Positions 17,667 through 25,929 of a stretch of 64,000 bases of DNA are shown here, piece after piece. The notes below the pieces were generated by a model. That model was not told the DNA's origin, did not search any database, and saw only the letters and a list, made by a program, of their open reading frames with translations. The DNA comes from Paenibacillus sp. URB8-2. Its GTDB lineage: Bacteria; Bacillota; Bacilli; Paenibacillales; Paenibacillaceae. Numbering within the stretch: position 1 is the stretch's first letter; the number at the start of each line of letters is the position of its first letter. The translations under genes were made by a program, and so were the position numbers. The stretch is taken from assembly GCF_013393385.1 (NCBI RefSeq), contig NZ_AP023239.1, positions 3,162,001-3,226,000 on the forward strand. Direction: 5' to 3'.

Positions 17667-17987
17667 TCAGTGAACCCAATATTCAAAAAAATCATTTTCG
17701 TCTTGTCCATAATATTCTTCTAATTGTTTTTTCTCTTTCTTTTGTTGATTATTTTTAATTCGTCTTTCCTTATCAATTTCCAATTGTTTTATATATTTCT
17801 CTTCAACTAATATTCCTAGCATCTTTAACTCTTGAGCAGCACATAACAAGTCAACCGCAAAATGCTTACTGTATCCTCTTACTTTATTATTTCCGTTGTA
17901 TTTAACTAACCAGCTTTTTGCTGCTTGCAATCTACCATCACGATTAAGTCTTTTATGTCTTGGGGTATTTGATTTTTTCTTTGTCAT
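17667..17987 (-). CDS. Small basic protein of unknown function (cassette gene)
   Basis: 106 residues from ATG 17987 (AAGGAA just upstream): MTKKKSNTPRHKRLNRDGRL then QAAKSWLVKYNG and a highly charged coiled tail. This N-terminus recurs in unassigned Bacillota proteins I recall by sequence only. A longer frame to 18065 runs into attC16 and is not used. Its own attC (attC15) was destroyed by the IS3 element, whose right end lies a few bases past the stop. Confidence 0.7.
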   Translation of the reverse strand: MTKKKSNTPRHKRLNRDGRLQAAKSWLVKYNGNNKVRGYSKHFAVDLLCAAQELKMLGILVEEKYIKQLEIDKERRIKNNQQKKEKKQLEEYYGQDENDFFEYWVH

Positions 17988-18030
17988 TCGTATTTCCTTT
18001 TTCAATGTTTTTAACATATTGCGCTGATTT

Positions 18031-18200
18031 CCTATAACGTTCTCGTGTTCACGACGTCCCACCACCTTAAGGCTCCGTTGGAGCCGGCCGCGATGCGGTT
18101 AGGTGGTGCGGATGCGTCGCCTGAATCCACTTCCCCGACTTTTCTCCTGGAGACCGAGAGGCGGCGTAGCCGACCCGATGCGTGAACACATTGTTATAAG
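18031..18200 (-). other. attC16
   Basis: 170 bp. Left CCTATAAC (18031-18038), right GTTATAAG (18193-18200), identical to the core at attC17. Arms CACCACCTTAAGG / GGTTAGGTGGTG and GGCTCCGTTGGAGCC. Nearly the same internal layout as attC14. Confidence 0.9.
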
Positions 18201-18235
18201 ATGTCCCCGCCTTCGAAGCAATATCTTACAAGTAA

Positions 18236-18676
18236 TCATTCAATATAAATAATATCCCTTAAATCATTCGTTGACTTTTCAAGTATTCTGTAACCTTGTT
18301 CACTATTTGATGAACTTACAAGTAATCCATATATTGCTTCTTTATTCTTAGAAATGTTTAAATGAAATTCTTTTATCGTACGGTTACTAAAAGATATTCG
18401 TATTAGAAACATCACACCATAATCAAGACTTCCACTTAGTTTTTCTGAATTGTTAATTGCCTTTATAAATAAATTAATCGAGTTTTTATCGGTAATAGTC
18501 TTTTCAAGAAATGGTCTGTCATCCATTCCAATACACTCTTGAACGCATTCTAACGTTATACTTTTTACATCTCTACTATTAATTGAGAAACTATTACTGA
18601 AAAAATACCACCCAATAAATCCAAATGTAATACCGATTAATATTAGAATTACAATAGGTCTTTTAATAATAATCAT
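18236..18676 (-). CDS. Membrane-anchored small protein of unknown function (first visible cassette)
   Basis: 146 residues with an N-terminal membrane segment (VILILIGITFGFIGWYFF) and an extracytoplasmic domain that ends YRILEKSTNDLRDIIYIE. No lipobox. The fold is unknown to me; similar architecture occurs in small Bacillus envelope proteins. It is the cassette nearest the likely integration end of the array, with matching 8-base cores at attC16 and attC17. Confidence 0.65.
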   Translation of the reverse strand: MIIIKRPIVILILIGITFGFIGWYFFSNSFSINSRDVKSITLECVQECIGMDDRPFLEKTITDKNSINLFIKAINNSEKLSGSLDYGVMFLIRISFSNRTIKEFHLNISKNKEAIYGLLVSSSNSEQGYRILEKSTNDLRDIIYIE

Positions 18677-18714
18677 TCCTTCTATTATCGATTAAATATG
18701 CATTACAGGGATTT

Positions 18715-18759
18715 CTTATAACGTCTTATCTACGAAGCACGCAATTAATCCGTTATAGG
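18715..18759 (-). other. attC17: 45-bp terminal attC remnant or attI-like end
   Basis: CTTATAAC (18715-18722) and GTTATAGG (18752-18759) are inverted and enclose only 29 bases (with ATCTACG resembling an L box). It marks the right limit of the array, 64 bp from the end of the SgrR-like gene. It is either a deleted attC or the remains of the primary site where cassettes entered. Confidence 0.55.
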
Positions 18760-18822
18760 AAGTATTTGCGAAATCCTGAAACTATCTGCCCTTCAGCTTA
18801 AAGTCGCCCACTGTCACCCATT

Positions 18823-20616
18823 TTAAGCCTGCAAATCTTTCTCCTCCCCGCTCTTCACCCACAGCTTGGAAATATCCAAAAACCCGAACGAGCCGGTATG
18901 CAGACCGAGCAGACTCTGACTGAGATTCGCTCTTTTGTTGAGATGGCAGCCGTGGAGTATCCAGAAGTTGTCCCGGGCAAGAGACTCTGCTTGAAGCAGG
19001 CTGGCGGCGCGTTCCTGCGAGGAGAGCTGAAAAACATCTTCCAGTGCGCTGTCCAAAGAATCGGTTTCCGCAGGGCCCAACAAGAGGTGCGGGTAATTCT
19101 GTTCATTTTTGTAAAAATTCATCATCCCCCACTCCCAGTCATCTTCCAGCACCTCCTCCGAAATAAGCAAATCCGCTTCTTGCAAAATCTCCTTCGCAGA
19201 TCTGCCAGGGTTCAGCGGATACAGCCGGATGTCCAGGCCAACGGCCCGGCACCGCTTCTGCAGCCATTCAACTTCCTCGCCCTCCTCCTTCTTGGACCCA
19301 TAAACAAGCTGCAGCGCCTCCCCCGCATATCCCGCACAGCGCAGAAGATCCGCGGCTTCCTCAAGCCTTCCCTCCTCCACCCGCCGCTGTTTGCTGATCC
19401 AGGGCAGGAAGCTTTTGGCAGGCGTATAACGGGTTCCCCCGAGTTCACGAATCAGGGCGACCCGGTCATACACAATGCGAAGAGCCTGGCGGATCTCCTT
19501 CCGGTGATGGACCCCTTCCCGCCGCAAATTGAATACGATATACCGGCAGCCGAGCGCCGGGTAGTCAATGCTGCTGTTATTTTGATTCCAGGGCATCTTC
19601 TCGTCGGTATCCGTTCCGGGAAGCTCATAGTGACGGTCGATGCCTTTTTTATCCGGATAAAACCAGACCTCTACTCTGTCCAACAGCGGCCGGATGCCAT
19701 AATAGCTGTCGAATGCGGTAAGCGTCAGCACATCTTCGTTAAGGTTGGCGACACGAAAAGGACCGGTACCGACCGGGATCTCCGAGAAAACATCGTCGCT
19801 GGGCAGAACAGACATGTAGAGGCTTCCGGCCAAATGCAAGAAGAACAAGTTCGGACGGCGTAGACAAAAGCAAATCGCATAATCGCCTTCCGTCTTCACC
19901 TCTGCAACGTCCCGGTATTGCCACAGCGAGGGACTGTTCACCTGAAACAGCCGCTCCAATGTATATTTGACATCCTCCGCCGTCATCGTCTTCCCATGAT
20001 GAAAACGGACTCCTTTCCGCAAGTAAAAGGTCCAACGGGTGTAGTCTCGGCTGTGCTCCCATGTATGGGCAAGCCCCGGAAGGAACTTCCCGCTAGCGGC
20101 ATCATAACTCACGAGTGTATCGCAGACTTGTCCAATTATGTACGCTTCAAATGCCGTAAATACAAATGCCGGGTCCAGTCTCTCCAAATTGCGGTTCCGC
20201 ATCATACGCAGTACGTCTTGCCCCGACGGCGTCTCCGGCTCGCTGTGAAAGCCCATCTGCCGGTTAAGTTCGGTCCACAGCCTTTCTCTTAGGAGATTGC
20301 TTACCTTGGGTGCTCCGATCAGCTCAATCGCTTCTTTTATTTTCCCTTGGGCAAGCAGCTCCTGAAAGGTCTCTTCCAGTATGTCTTCCGTACTCCGCAA
20401 AAAAGCCAGCGACGAGGCATGTCCTCTTCCCCTGCCCGGCTTCCACGATATCAGCGCTTTCTCCTCCAGCCGCCGCAGAATGAACTTCACGTTGCGCGGT
20501 GTGCAGCAGAGCAGGCCGGACAATTGCTCGATTGTCACGCGAACCGGCTCCTCCTGTCTTCCGGGAGATTGCAGAGCGGCTGCCAACCGCATAAAATGGG
20601 CGTCACTCAGTTCCAC
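18823..20616 (-). CDS. SgrR-like regulator: HTH plus solute-binding (SBP_bac_5) domain
   Basis: 597 residues. An N-terminal winged helix (VRVTIEQLSGLLCCTPRNV, FILRRLEEKALISWKPGRGRG, ~residues 24-65) is fused to a family-5 extracellular solute-binding domain (DPAFVFTAFEAYI... FYLRKGVRFHHGKTMTAEDV) without a signal peptide, as in SgrR, which senses a ligand inside the cell. It diverges from an MFS transporter at 20744, so a regulator-transporter pair is likely. Confidence 0.85.
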   Translation of the reverse strand: MELSDAHFMRLAAALQSPGRQEEPVRVTIEQLSGLLCCTPRNVKFILRRLEEKALISWKPGRGRGHASSLAFLRSTEDILEETFQELLAQGKIKEAIELIGAPKVSNLLRERLWTELNRQMGFHSEPETPSGQDVLRMMRNRNLERLDPAFVFTAFEAYIIGQVCDTLVSYDAASGKFLPGLAHTWEHSRDYTRWTFYLRKGVRFHHGKTMTAEDVKYTLERLFQVNSPSLWQYRDVAEVKTEGDYAICFCLRRPNLFFLHLAGSLYMSVLPSDDVFSEIPVGTGPFRVANLNEDVLTLTAFDSYYGIRPLLDRVEVWFYPDKKGIDRHYELPGTDTDEKMPWNQNNSSIDYPALGCRYIVFNLRREGVHHRKEIRQALRIVYDRVALIRELGGTRYTPAKSFLPWISKQRRVEEGRLEEAADLLRCAGYAGEALQLVYGSKKEEGEEVEWLQKRCRAVGLDIRLYPLNPGRSAKEILQEADLLISEEVLEDDWEWGMMNFYKNEQNYPHLLLGPAETDSLDSALEDVFQLSSQERAASLLQAESLARDNFWILHGCHLNKRANLSQSLLGLHTGSFGFLDISKLWVKSGEEKDLQA

Positions 20617-20743
20617 CTACCTCACTCCTTTAAAGGTGAAATCATCTCATGTAAGATTTCACTTTTCCTTCCCCTTTTTAATATTACAATTATATCTATA
20701 TCCTCTATTGGATGACAATACTAAAGCTTTGAAGGAGAACCCC

Positions 20744-21994
20744 ATGAAACAAACGTTACGCCATGTTCATCCTCTCGCATGGACCATCATTATCGGGACT
20801 ATGTTCGGAAGGCTGGTCACCTCGATGAGCATCCCCTTTCTTTCCATTTATTTGACCAAAGTACTGGGCGCATCGCCAACGCAGACCGGTCTTACGATTG
20901 CGGTCAGCTCGCTCGCCGGCGTATCGATATCATTCTATGGCGGCTACATTTCGGATATTATCGGGCGCAAAAAAGTAATGCTCGTGTCCATTTTCAGCTG
21001 GGCCGCGGTGTTCGTGGGCTTCGCCTTGGCTGGCCATCTGTGGGTGTTTCTGATTGTCAACACGCTGAATGGATTATGCCGGGCCGTCTTCGAGCCGACC
21101 TCGCGGGCTCTGCTGTCCGATATTACACCCGGAGAACATAAGCTGCTTGTCTTCAATCTGCGCTACGCCGCCGTCAATCTCGGTGTCGTCTTCGGTCCGA
21201 TCATTGGCCTGCAGCTTGGTTCGGCACAGTCGACCTTTCCGTTCCTGATCGCCGCCATCGTCTATATCGCCTACGGGCTCGTGCTCGTCTTGCAATTCGC
21301 CGTTCATGGCAAGAATCTGCCGGCGCCTTCCACGACTCAGGCACCCCGGCTGCGCGAAGCGCTCGCCGTAACGGGACGGGACCGCGTGTTTTTGCCGATT
21401 CTGCTCGGCACAATCTTTTGCGTGCTGGGTTACGGTCATTTCGGCTCGACACTGGCACAGTATTTGGTGCTTAATACGCATTTTGCGAATGGCGGAAAGG
21501 CCTTCTCCTACATGCTGTCGCTAAATGCAATCACCGTGCTCGTCGTCCAGTATCCCGTTGTACGTACATTTCGAAACTTTCCGCCGGTTATTCCGCTGAT
21601 CCTCGGCAATGTGTGCGTTTCGGTATCCATGATTCTGTTCGGACTGGCCGGGGGCCTGCCCCTGCTGATGTTCGGCGTCGTGCTGTTCACGATTGGCGAA
21701 GTGCTGCTGTTCACGATGATGGACATGCTGATCGACCGGGTCGCCAAACCGGAATGGAAAGGAACTTACTTCGGCACGATCGGCTTCAACGGTATAGGCA
21801 GCATCATTGCGCCGATTTTCGGAGGCCTGCTGCTTGACCAATTGGGTGCGGAACGCGGACTTCCCCTGTTCATCCCACTTGCGCTGTCGACCGCGCTCGG
21901 TCTGCCTTTTTTGCTGACCGCTCACCGCCGTCTGGCTGTTCGGGAACGATCTTTTGATATCCGCCATATGGAAAGCAATAAAAAAGTGGTCTGA
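20744..21994 (+). CDS. MFS transporter (multidrug-type, 12 TM)
   Basis: 416 residues with alternating hydrophobic segments consistent with 12 helices and the loop 2-3 signature GGYISDIIGRKKVM. ATG 20744 follows GAAGGAGA at 20731; longer upstream frames overlap the divergent regulator. The closest look-alikes are MdtH/YttB-type drug exporters, but the substrate is unknown. Probably controlled by the divergent SgrR-like protein. A terminator follows. Confidence 0.85.
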   Translation: MKQTLRHVHPLAWTIIIGTMFGRLVTSMSIPFLSIYLTKVLGASPTQTGLTIAVSSLAGVSISFYGGYISDIIGRKKVMLVSIFSWAAVFVGFALAGHLWVFLIVNTLNGLCRAVFEPTSRALLSDITPGEHKLLVFNLRYAAVNLGVVFGPIIGLQLGSAQSTFPFLIAAIVYIAYGLVLVLQFAVHGKNLPAPSTTQAPRLREALAVTGRDRVFLPILLGTIFCVLGYGHFGSTLAQYLVLNTHFANGGKAFSYMLSLNAITVLVVQYPVVRTFRNFPPVIPLILGNVCVSVSMILFGLAGGLPLLMFGVVLFTIGEVLLFTMMDMLIDRVAKPEWKGTYFGTIGFNGIGSIIAPIFGGLLLDQLGAERGLPLFIPLALSTALGLPFLLTAHRRLAVRERSFDIRHMESNKKVV

Positions 21995-22041
21995 CAGTAG
22001 ACAGAAAAGTATTTCTGCATTTTGCGAAATAATCGGATATG

Positions 22042-22066
22042 AAGGGTGCCTGCCGGCGCCCTTTTT
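22042..22066 (+). terminator. Intrinsic terminator after the MFS gene
   Basis: Stem AAGGGTGCC / GGCGCCCTT around TGCC, followed by TTTTT. Confidence 0.75.
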
Positions 22067-22463
22067 CTGTTTTGAGAGTTTTGTGGGAGAGTTGAATGAT
22101 TGGATTACTGTAATGTGACAAGGAAGAGGATTGATTTGTTGTTTGTTATTATGAATTTTTCATATGATGAAATATAATAATTAGAAAGTTGATCGTAAGT
22201 GAAGTCGCTTTAAAAAGGATTGGTGCGTCCACTTTAAATAGTTAACATAATATTTGTTATGTAACTTATGACGTTTGGAACTAATGACGCTAGTCATTTT
22301 ATTCTGAATTTTTCACATTGTTGAATATTGTCAATTGTAATGCTGGAAACGATTCGAACCCGTTGCGGTGAATAAGAAAAAGCCGTCCCCATGGACGGCG
22401 AGATTGGCGATTTCAAGCTTCTCGATCTAAAAACGCGGCATAACGCTCCCCTGCTGACGCGGA
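22067..22463. other. Intergenic stretch, AT-rich
   Basis: About 400 bp with no convincing gene. It holds a copy of the small motif GAATTTTTCATATGATGAAA near 22151 and a variant at 22303, GTTAACATAATATTTGTTATG at 22239, and a G+C hairpin GCCGTCCCCATGGACGGC at 22382 that resembles a terminator for the HxlR gene on the minus strand. Confidence 0.4.
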
Positions 22464-22859
22464 TCAGCCAACGGGCTGGTTGTCCTTAACCATACTGTTC
22501 TTGTTCAAAATATTATCTTCCAGCACAGCGAATTTGTCGCCGTACTCTTTGATAATATGTGTTTCCCCCCATGCGCACAGGGAATCCAGGATCGACTTCA
22601 GGCTCCAGCCGTACTCGCTCAGCTCATATTCCACTTTGGGAGGAATTTGATTGTAGCAGATCCGGTTCACGATGCCGTGTTCTTCCAGTTCTCTGAGCTG
22701 CTGGGTCAGCATTTTTTGCGTGATTGCGGGCATCAGACGCTTTAGGTCACTCGTCCGTCTCTTACCGTGCGTAAGATGGCACAGAATGACACATTTCCAC
22801 TTGCCTCCAATGATTTCAAGGGTCGCTTCCACCGGAATATTGTATTTCTTTTGAGTCAT
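22464..22859 (-). CDS. HxlR-family transcriptional regulator
   Basis: 131 residues with the HxlR winged helix: YNIPVEATLEIIGGKWKCVI, LRELEEHGIVNRICYNQIPP and KVEYELSEYG. HxlR proteins commonly sense reactive or toxic compounds, often via cysteines; here Cys residues follow KWK and in NRICYN. ATG follows GGAGGCGG. It is divergent from an MFS exporter with palindromes in between, suggesting local control. Confidence 0.9.
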   Translation of the reverse strand: MTQKKYNIPVEATLEIIGGKWKCVILCHLTHGKRRTSDLKRLMPAITQKMLTQQLRELEEHGIVNRICYNQIPPKVEYELSEYGWSLKSILDSLCAWGETHIIKEYGDKFAVLEDNILNKNSMVKDNQPVG

Positions 22860-22894
22860 AATTTATCCGCCTCCAGGTTAGGTTCGGTTATTTA

Positions 22895-22930
22895 TAGGCA
22901 CTTTTTAGTGCCTACGGTACTTTAAAGTAC
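22895..22930. promoter_or_regulatory. Two palindromes in the HxlR/MFS divergent promoter
   Basis: TAGGCACT-TTTT-AGTGCCTA (22895-22914) is a perfect inverted repeat and GTACTTTAAAGTAC (22917-22930) a perfect 14-bp palindrome. Both lie between the divergent genes and are good operator candidates for the HxlR dimer. Confidence 0.65.
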
Positions 22931-23004
22931 GTGCTATTCAATAATGATAGTTGGCTACATAATAACATATACCGGCTGGTAATTACCATATAGGAGTGAT
23001 GAAC

Positions 23005-24216
23005 ATGTCACAGGAATCGAATCGAAGCAAGCTGGCGCTGCTAGCCTTGGCCATTAGCGCTTTTGCCATTGGCACAACCGAATTTATCAGTGTGGGGCTT
23101 CTGCCCTTAATTGCTGAAGATTTTCATATTTCGGTGACCTTAACTGGCTTAACCGTTACTTTGTATGCACTTGGAGTCACTTTCGGAGCTCCCGTACTCA
23201 CTTCGCTGACCTCCGGGGTACCCAGAAAGACCTTACTCGCAGGAATTATGCTCGTTTTTCTCGCCGGCAATACACTGGCCGCATTTTCGGGCGGAATTAC
23301 ACTGCTGCTCATTGCCCGCATCATCTCTTCTCTCTCACATGGCGTCTTTATGTCGATCGGTTCGACAATCGCGGCGGATCTCGTGCCTGAAGACCGGCGG
23401 GCCAGCGCGATTGCCATTATGTTCTCGGGACTGACCGTAGCGACGGTCACCGGCGTGCCTATCGGCACCTTTATCGGTCAGCAGCTCGGGTGGCGTGCCG
23501 CTTTTATCACAATCGTTATCATCGGGGTTATTGCGTTTATCGCCAATATGTTCCTTGTTCCTTCCCACCTGCGGAAAGGCAGCAAAACTCCGCTGCGCGA
23601 ACAGGTTAAGCTTGTGACGAACGGACGGCTGCTGCTGGCGTTCCTGATCACCGCGCTCGGTTATGGCGGCACCTTTGTCGTCTTCACCTATCTTTCGCCG
23701 CTGCTGCATGACATCATGGGCTTTCAGCAATCGACTGTGGCCTTGATTCTTCTGCTCTACGGAATTGCGATCGCTATCGGCAACGTTATCGGAGGAAAAG
23801 CGGCCAACCGCAATCCGCTCTCGGCCTTGCTCCGCATGTTCATTCTGCAGGCTCTTGTACTTCTCATTCTTACTTTTACTGCTCCATTTAAAGTTTTGGG
23901 GTTGATAACGATATTCGGCATGGGACTGCTGGCGTTCATGAATGTGCCCGGTCTTCAGATCTATGTCGTTACACTGGCTGAACGATACGCGCCAAAAGCC
24001 GTCGATGTGGCTTCCGCCGTCAATATTGCCGCATTTAATGCGGGCATTGCTCTAGGGGCTTATTTAGGCGGGATTATCGCGGATACGCTCGGACTGATTC
24101 ATACGGCATGGATCGGCGCCCTGATGGTCACCGCCGCAGTCGTGCTCACTGCCTGGAGTCTTGTATTGGAAAAAAATAAGAACTCGGCTTCTGAAACGGG
24201 AAGCGTTCTTCAATAA
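23005..24216 (+). CDS. MFS efflux transporter, AraJ/YdeA-type
   Basis: 403 residues, about 12 membrane helices. The N-terminus FAIGTTEFISVGLLPLIA carries the TTEF signature of the AraJ/PbuE/chloramphenicol-exporter group. ATG 23005 lies eight bases after TAGGAG; the ATG two codons earlier is too close. The divergent HxlR gene and intervening palindromes suggest inducible efflux of a toxic compound. Substrate not predictable. Ended by a strong terminator. Confidence 0.87.
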   Translation: MSQESNRSKLALLALAISAFAIGTTEFISVGLLPLIAEDFHISVTLTGLTVTLYALGVTFGAPVLTSLTSGVPRKTLLAGIMLVFLAGNTLAAFSGGITLLLIARIISSLSHGVFMSIGSTIAADLVPEDRRASAIAIMFSGLTVATVTGVPIGTFIGQQLGWRAAFITIVIIGVIAFIANMFLVPSHLRKGSKTPLREQVKLVTNGRLLLAFLITALGYGGTFVVFTYLSPLLHDIMGFQQSTVALILLLYGIAIAIGNVIGGKAANRNPLSALLRMFILQALVLLILTFTAPFKVLGLITIFGMGLLAFMNVPGLQIYVVTLAERYAPKAVDVASAVNIAAFNAGIALGAYLGGIIADTLGLIHTAWIGALMVTAAVVLTAWSLVLEKNKNSASETGSVLQ

Positions 24217-24233
24217 GCCATTGTATGATAGGG

Positions 24234-24275
24234 AAACACCCCCGCCGTTACGCTTACGTAAAGGCGGGGGTGTTT
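24234..24275 (+). terminator. Intrinsic terminator, 13-bp perfect stem
   Basis: AAACACCCCCGCC pairs exactly with GGCGGGGGTGTTT around a 16-base loop; T tract follows. Serves the MFS gene and, being symmetric, possibly the convergent AbrB-like gene. Confidence 0.85.
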
Positions 24276-24370
24276 GACTTGGCTGGGTCATTTTTGTTAT
24301 GAATTTTTCATGTAGTGAAAGTTTAGTGTAATCAAGTTAACATAATATTCATTACGTCAATTTATTCGAA

Positions 24371-25495
24371 TTATTCTGCCTGCCGCTCAGGTTGCCGCCC
24401 GCCGGTTTTTGTCCGATCCCACACCCGGAAGAACAGTTTCAGCATCGGCGGAACGGCGAAAAAGATAAAAAAGGTCCGAAACAGCTGGTATCCAGCCACC
24501 ATCGGCAGATTTGCGTTTACTTCATGGGCAATCAGGCTCATTTGATCCATGCCGCCTGGCGCCAGACTCAGCAGTGCCGTCGCAGGCGAAGCGGAAGAAT
24601 AAATTCTTAGAATTTCGCTCAAGCCGAAGGCTCCCGCAATCAATAACACGCTGCTGCCCAGCGCCAGAACAAGAGTCCGCACTTTATGCTCCAGACCCGC
24701 CGGCTTCAGCAGCAGCCCCACATATACGCCGATCATGAGCTGCGCGGCATCCAGAACGGGGACGGGAAGCGCGGGGCCGGACAATCCGCTTAGCTGGATT
24801 ACAGCTGTTCCGATGGCCGGTCCAAGCAAGTACGGAGTCGGAAATTTGACTTTATTCCCGGCTACCGCGCACACGACACTCACAGCCGCAAAGATAAATA
24901 TGTTCGGAAACAATCCGGTCCATGTGGCATGGACGGCAGACAAAGCCGGGATTTGAGCAGCGGTCCCGCCGCTTACGCCGTTTAAAGGTCCGAACACCAG
25001 CACCGGCACCGTGATGATGATCATCATCAGCCGGATAACCTGAGTTACGGTAACTACGGTCATGTTGATTCCTTCGGTCTCTTCAGCCAAAATAAGCATT
25101 TGAGTAAGTCCACCCGGTATGCTGCCGATCAGTACCGTTCTGAAGTCGCATCCGGACAGTCTGGATACGGCGGCGGCAATTCCCCCGCACAATAAAATCA
25201 ACGCGGCCGTCATAAGCAGCATACTCGGCAGCTCGCGGGACATTTCTCTTATAGCGGAGACCGTCAGCGCGAGGCCGATCGTGTAGCCGACAATAATCAT
25301 CCCGGTATTTCGTACCGCAGCCGGCCAGCCGTAATAGCCTTTTGCCGTGTTGGAACCGATGAGTACCGCAAGCATCGGACCGAGCAGCCAAGGAATGGGC
25401 AAACGAAGCAGCGTAAACAAGACGCCTCCGAGAATTCCCGTCAGCAGGGTAAACGTAAATTTAAGATGCGATTTGAGGCCATTGGATTTTTCCAT
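24371..25495 (-). CDS. AbrB-like (PF05145-type) multi-pass membrane protein
   Basis: 374 residues with about ten membrane segments arranged as two related halves, each starting with a LLGPM/LLGPA-type motif (PIPWLLGPMLAVLIGSN and TPYLLGPAIGTAVIQ). This duplicated architecture is the AbrB/ammonia-monooxygenase-like family; despite the name it is not the DNA-binding AbrB of bacilli. Function is not firmly known. It lies seven bases after the Rrf2 gene and is probably cotranscribed. Confidence 0.8.
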   Translation of the reverse strand: MEKSNGLKSHLKFTFTLLTGILGGVLFTLLRLPIPWLLGPMLAVLIGSNTAKGYYGWPAAVRNTGMIIVGYTIGLALTVSAIREMSRELPSMLLMTAALILLCGGIAAAVSRLSGCDFRTVLIGSIPGGLTQMLILAEETEGINMTVVTVTQVIRLMMIIITVPVLVFGPLNGVSGGTAAQIPALSAVHATWTGLFPNIFIFAAVSVVCAVAGNKVKFPTPYLLGPAIGTAVIQLSGLSGPALPVPVLDAAQLMIGVYVGLLLKPAGLEHKVRTLVLALGSSVLLIAGAFGLSEILRIYSSASPATALLSLAPGGMDQMSLIAHEVNANLPMVAGYQLFRTFFIFFAVPPMLKLFFRVWDRTKTGGRQPERQAE

Positions 25496-25502
25496 ATCAC
25501 TT

Positions 25503-25904
25503 TCACTCCATCATATCCGCCACCGTATAGGATTCCAGCACCCTGGATACCTGAATCTCAATATCAGTCATAATTTTAGCGAAGGATCCTCGAACTTTGT
25601 TCCCGAACAAATTGTTCTCGGCTGTCTCCAACATTCCATCCCAAAGCGGCTCATCCTCATGAACGGAGCGGTACACCTCAGACAGCGTGATTGTCTCCGG
25701 CCGCTTAGCTAGCCGGTAACCTCCGCCTCTCCCCAGCTTCACTTCGATGATCCCCGCTTCGGTCATACGGGCCAGAATCTTGCGCAGCGCCGTCGGCTCA
25801 CAGCGGATTTGCCCAGCCATTTCGGCGCTGGAATACTGCTCTTCCTGCGAAGCCAAAATGATCAAAGCCTGAAGGCCGTATCCGAATCTTTTGACTTGGG
25901 CCAT
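25503..25904 (-). CDS. Rrf2-family transcriptional regulator without Fe-S cysteines
   Basis: 133 residues. The winged helix is clear (FGYGLQALIILASQEEQYSS, IRCEPTALRKILARMTEAGI, LGRGGGYRLAKRPETITLSE). The three cysteines that hold an iron-sulfur cluster in IscR/NsrR are absent, so it senses something else. A 34-bp inverted repeat lies 26 bp upstream of the ATG, implying autoregulation of this gene and the AbrB-like gene behind it. Confidence 0.9.
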   Translation of the reverse strand: MAQVKRFGYGLQALIILASQEEQYSSAEMAGQIRCEPTALRKILARMTEAGIIEVKLGRGGGYRLAKRPETITLSEVYRSVHEDEPLWDGMLETAENNLFGNKVRGSFAKIMTDIEIQVSRVLESYTVADMME

Positions 25905-25929
25905 TCGGAAATGTATGCTCCCCTGCAGT

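Larger units (their letters stand above)
4123..18759 (-). mobile_element. Integron gene-cassette array (attC cluster without visible integrase)
   Basis: Seventeen numbered attC-like sites, whole or partial (plus one short remnant), alternate with short AT-rich genes that almost all lie on the minus strand. Sites are 64-170 bp with inverted ends of the form CNNNTAAC...GTTANNNG. The 5' core of a cassette matches the R'' core at its own 3' end (7 of 12 testable cassettes identical over 8 bases, the rest with one mismatch), which is the signature left by site-specific recombination of circular cassettes. Cassette 5'-to-3' polarity is therefore leftwards. No integron integrase gene is present in the window, so by the usual terminology this is a CALIN. 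Two insertion elements and several disrupted genes indicate ageing of the array. Confidence 0.88.

Noticed and set aside
4879..18200. The repeated 64-170 bp elements considered as CRISPR, MITEs or REP/BIME repeats
   Set aside because: They are not short regularly spaced repeats, have no target duplications or fixed length, and the core-pairing rule between cassette ends is specific to integron recombination.
22346..22376. AACGATTCGAACCCGTTGCGGTGAATA, reminiscent of attC ends
   Set aside because: Too short, no TAAC/GTTA cores, no cassette next to it and located between normal genes. Probably chance.
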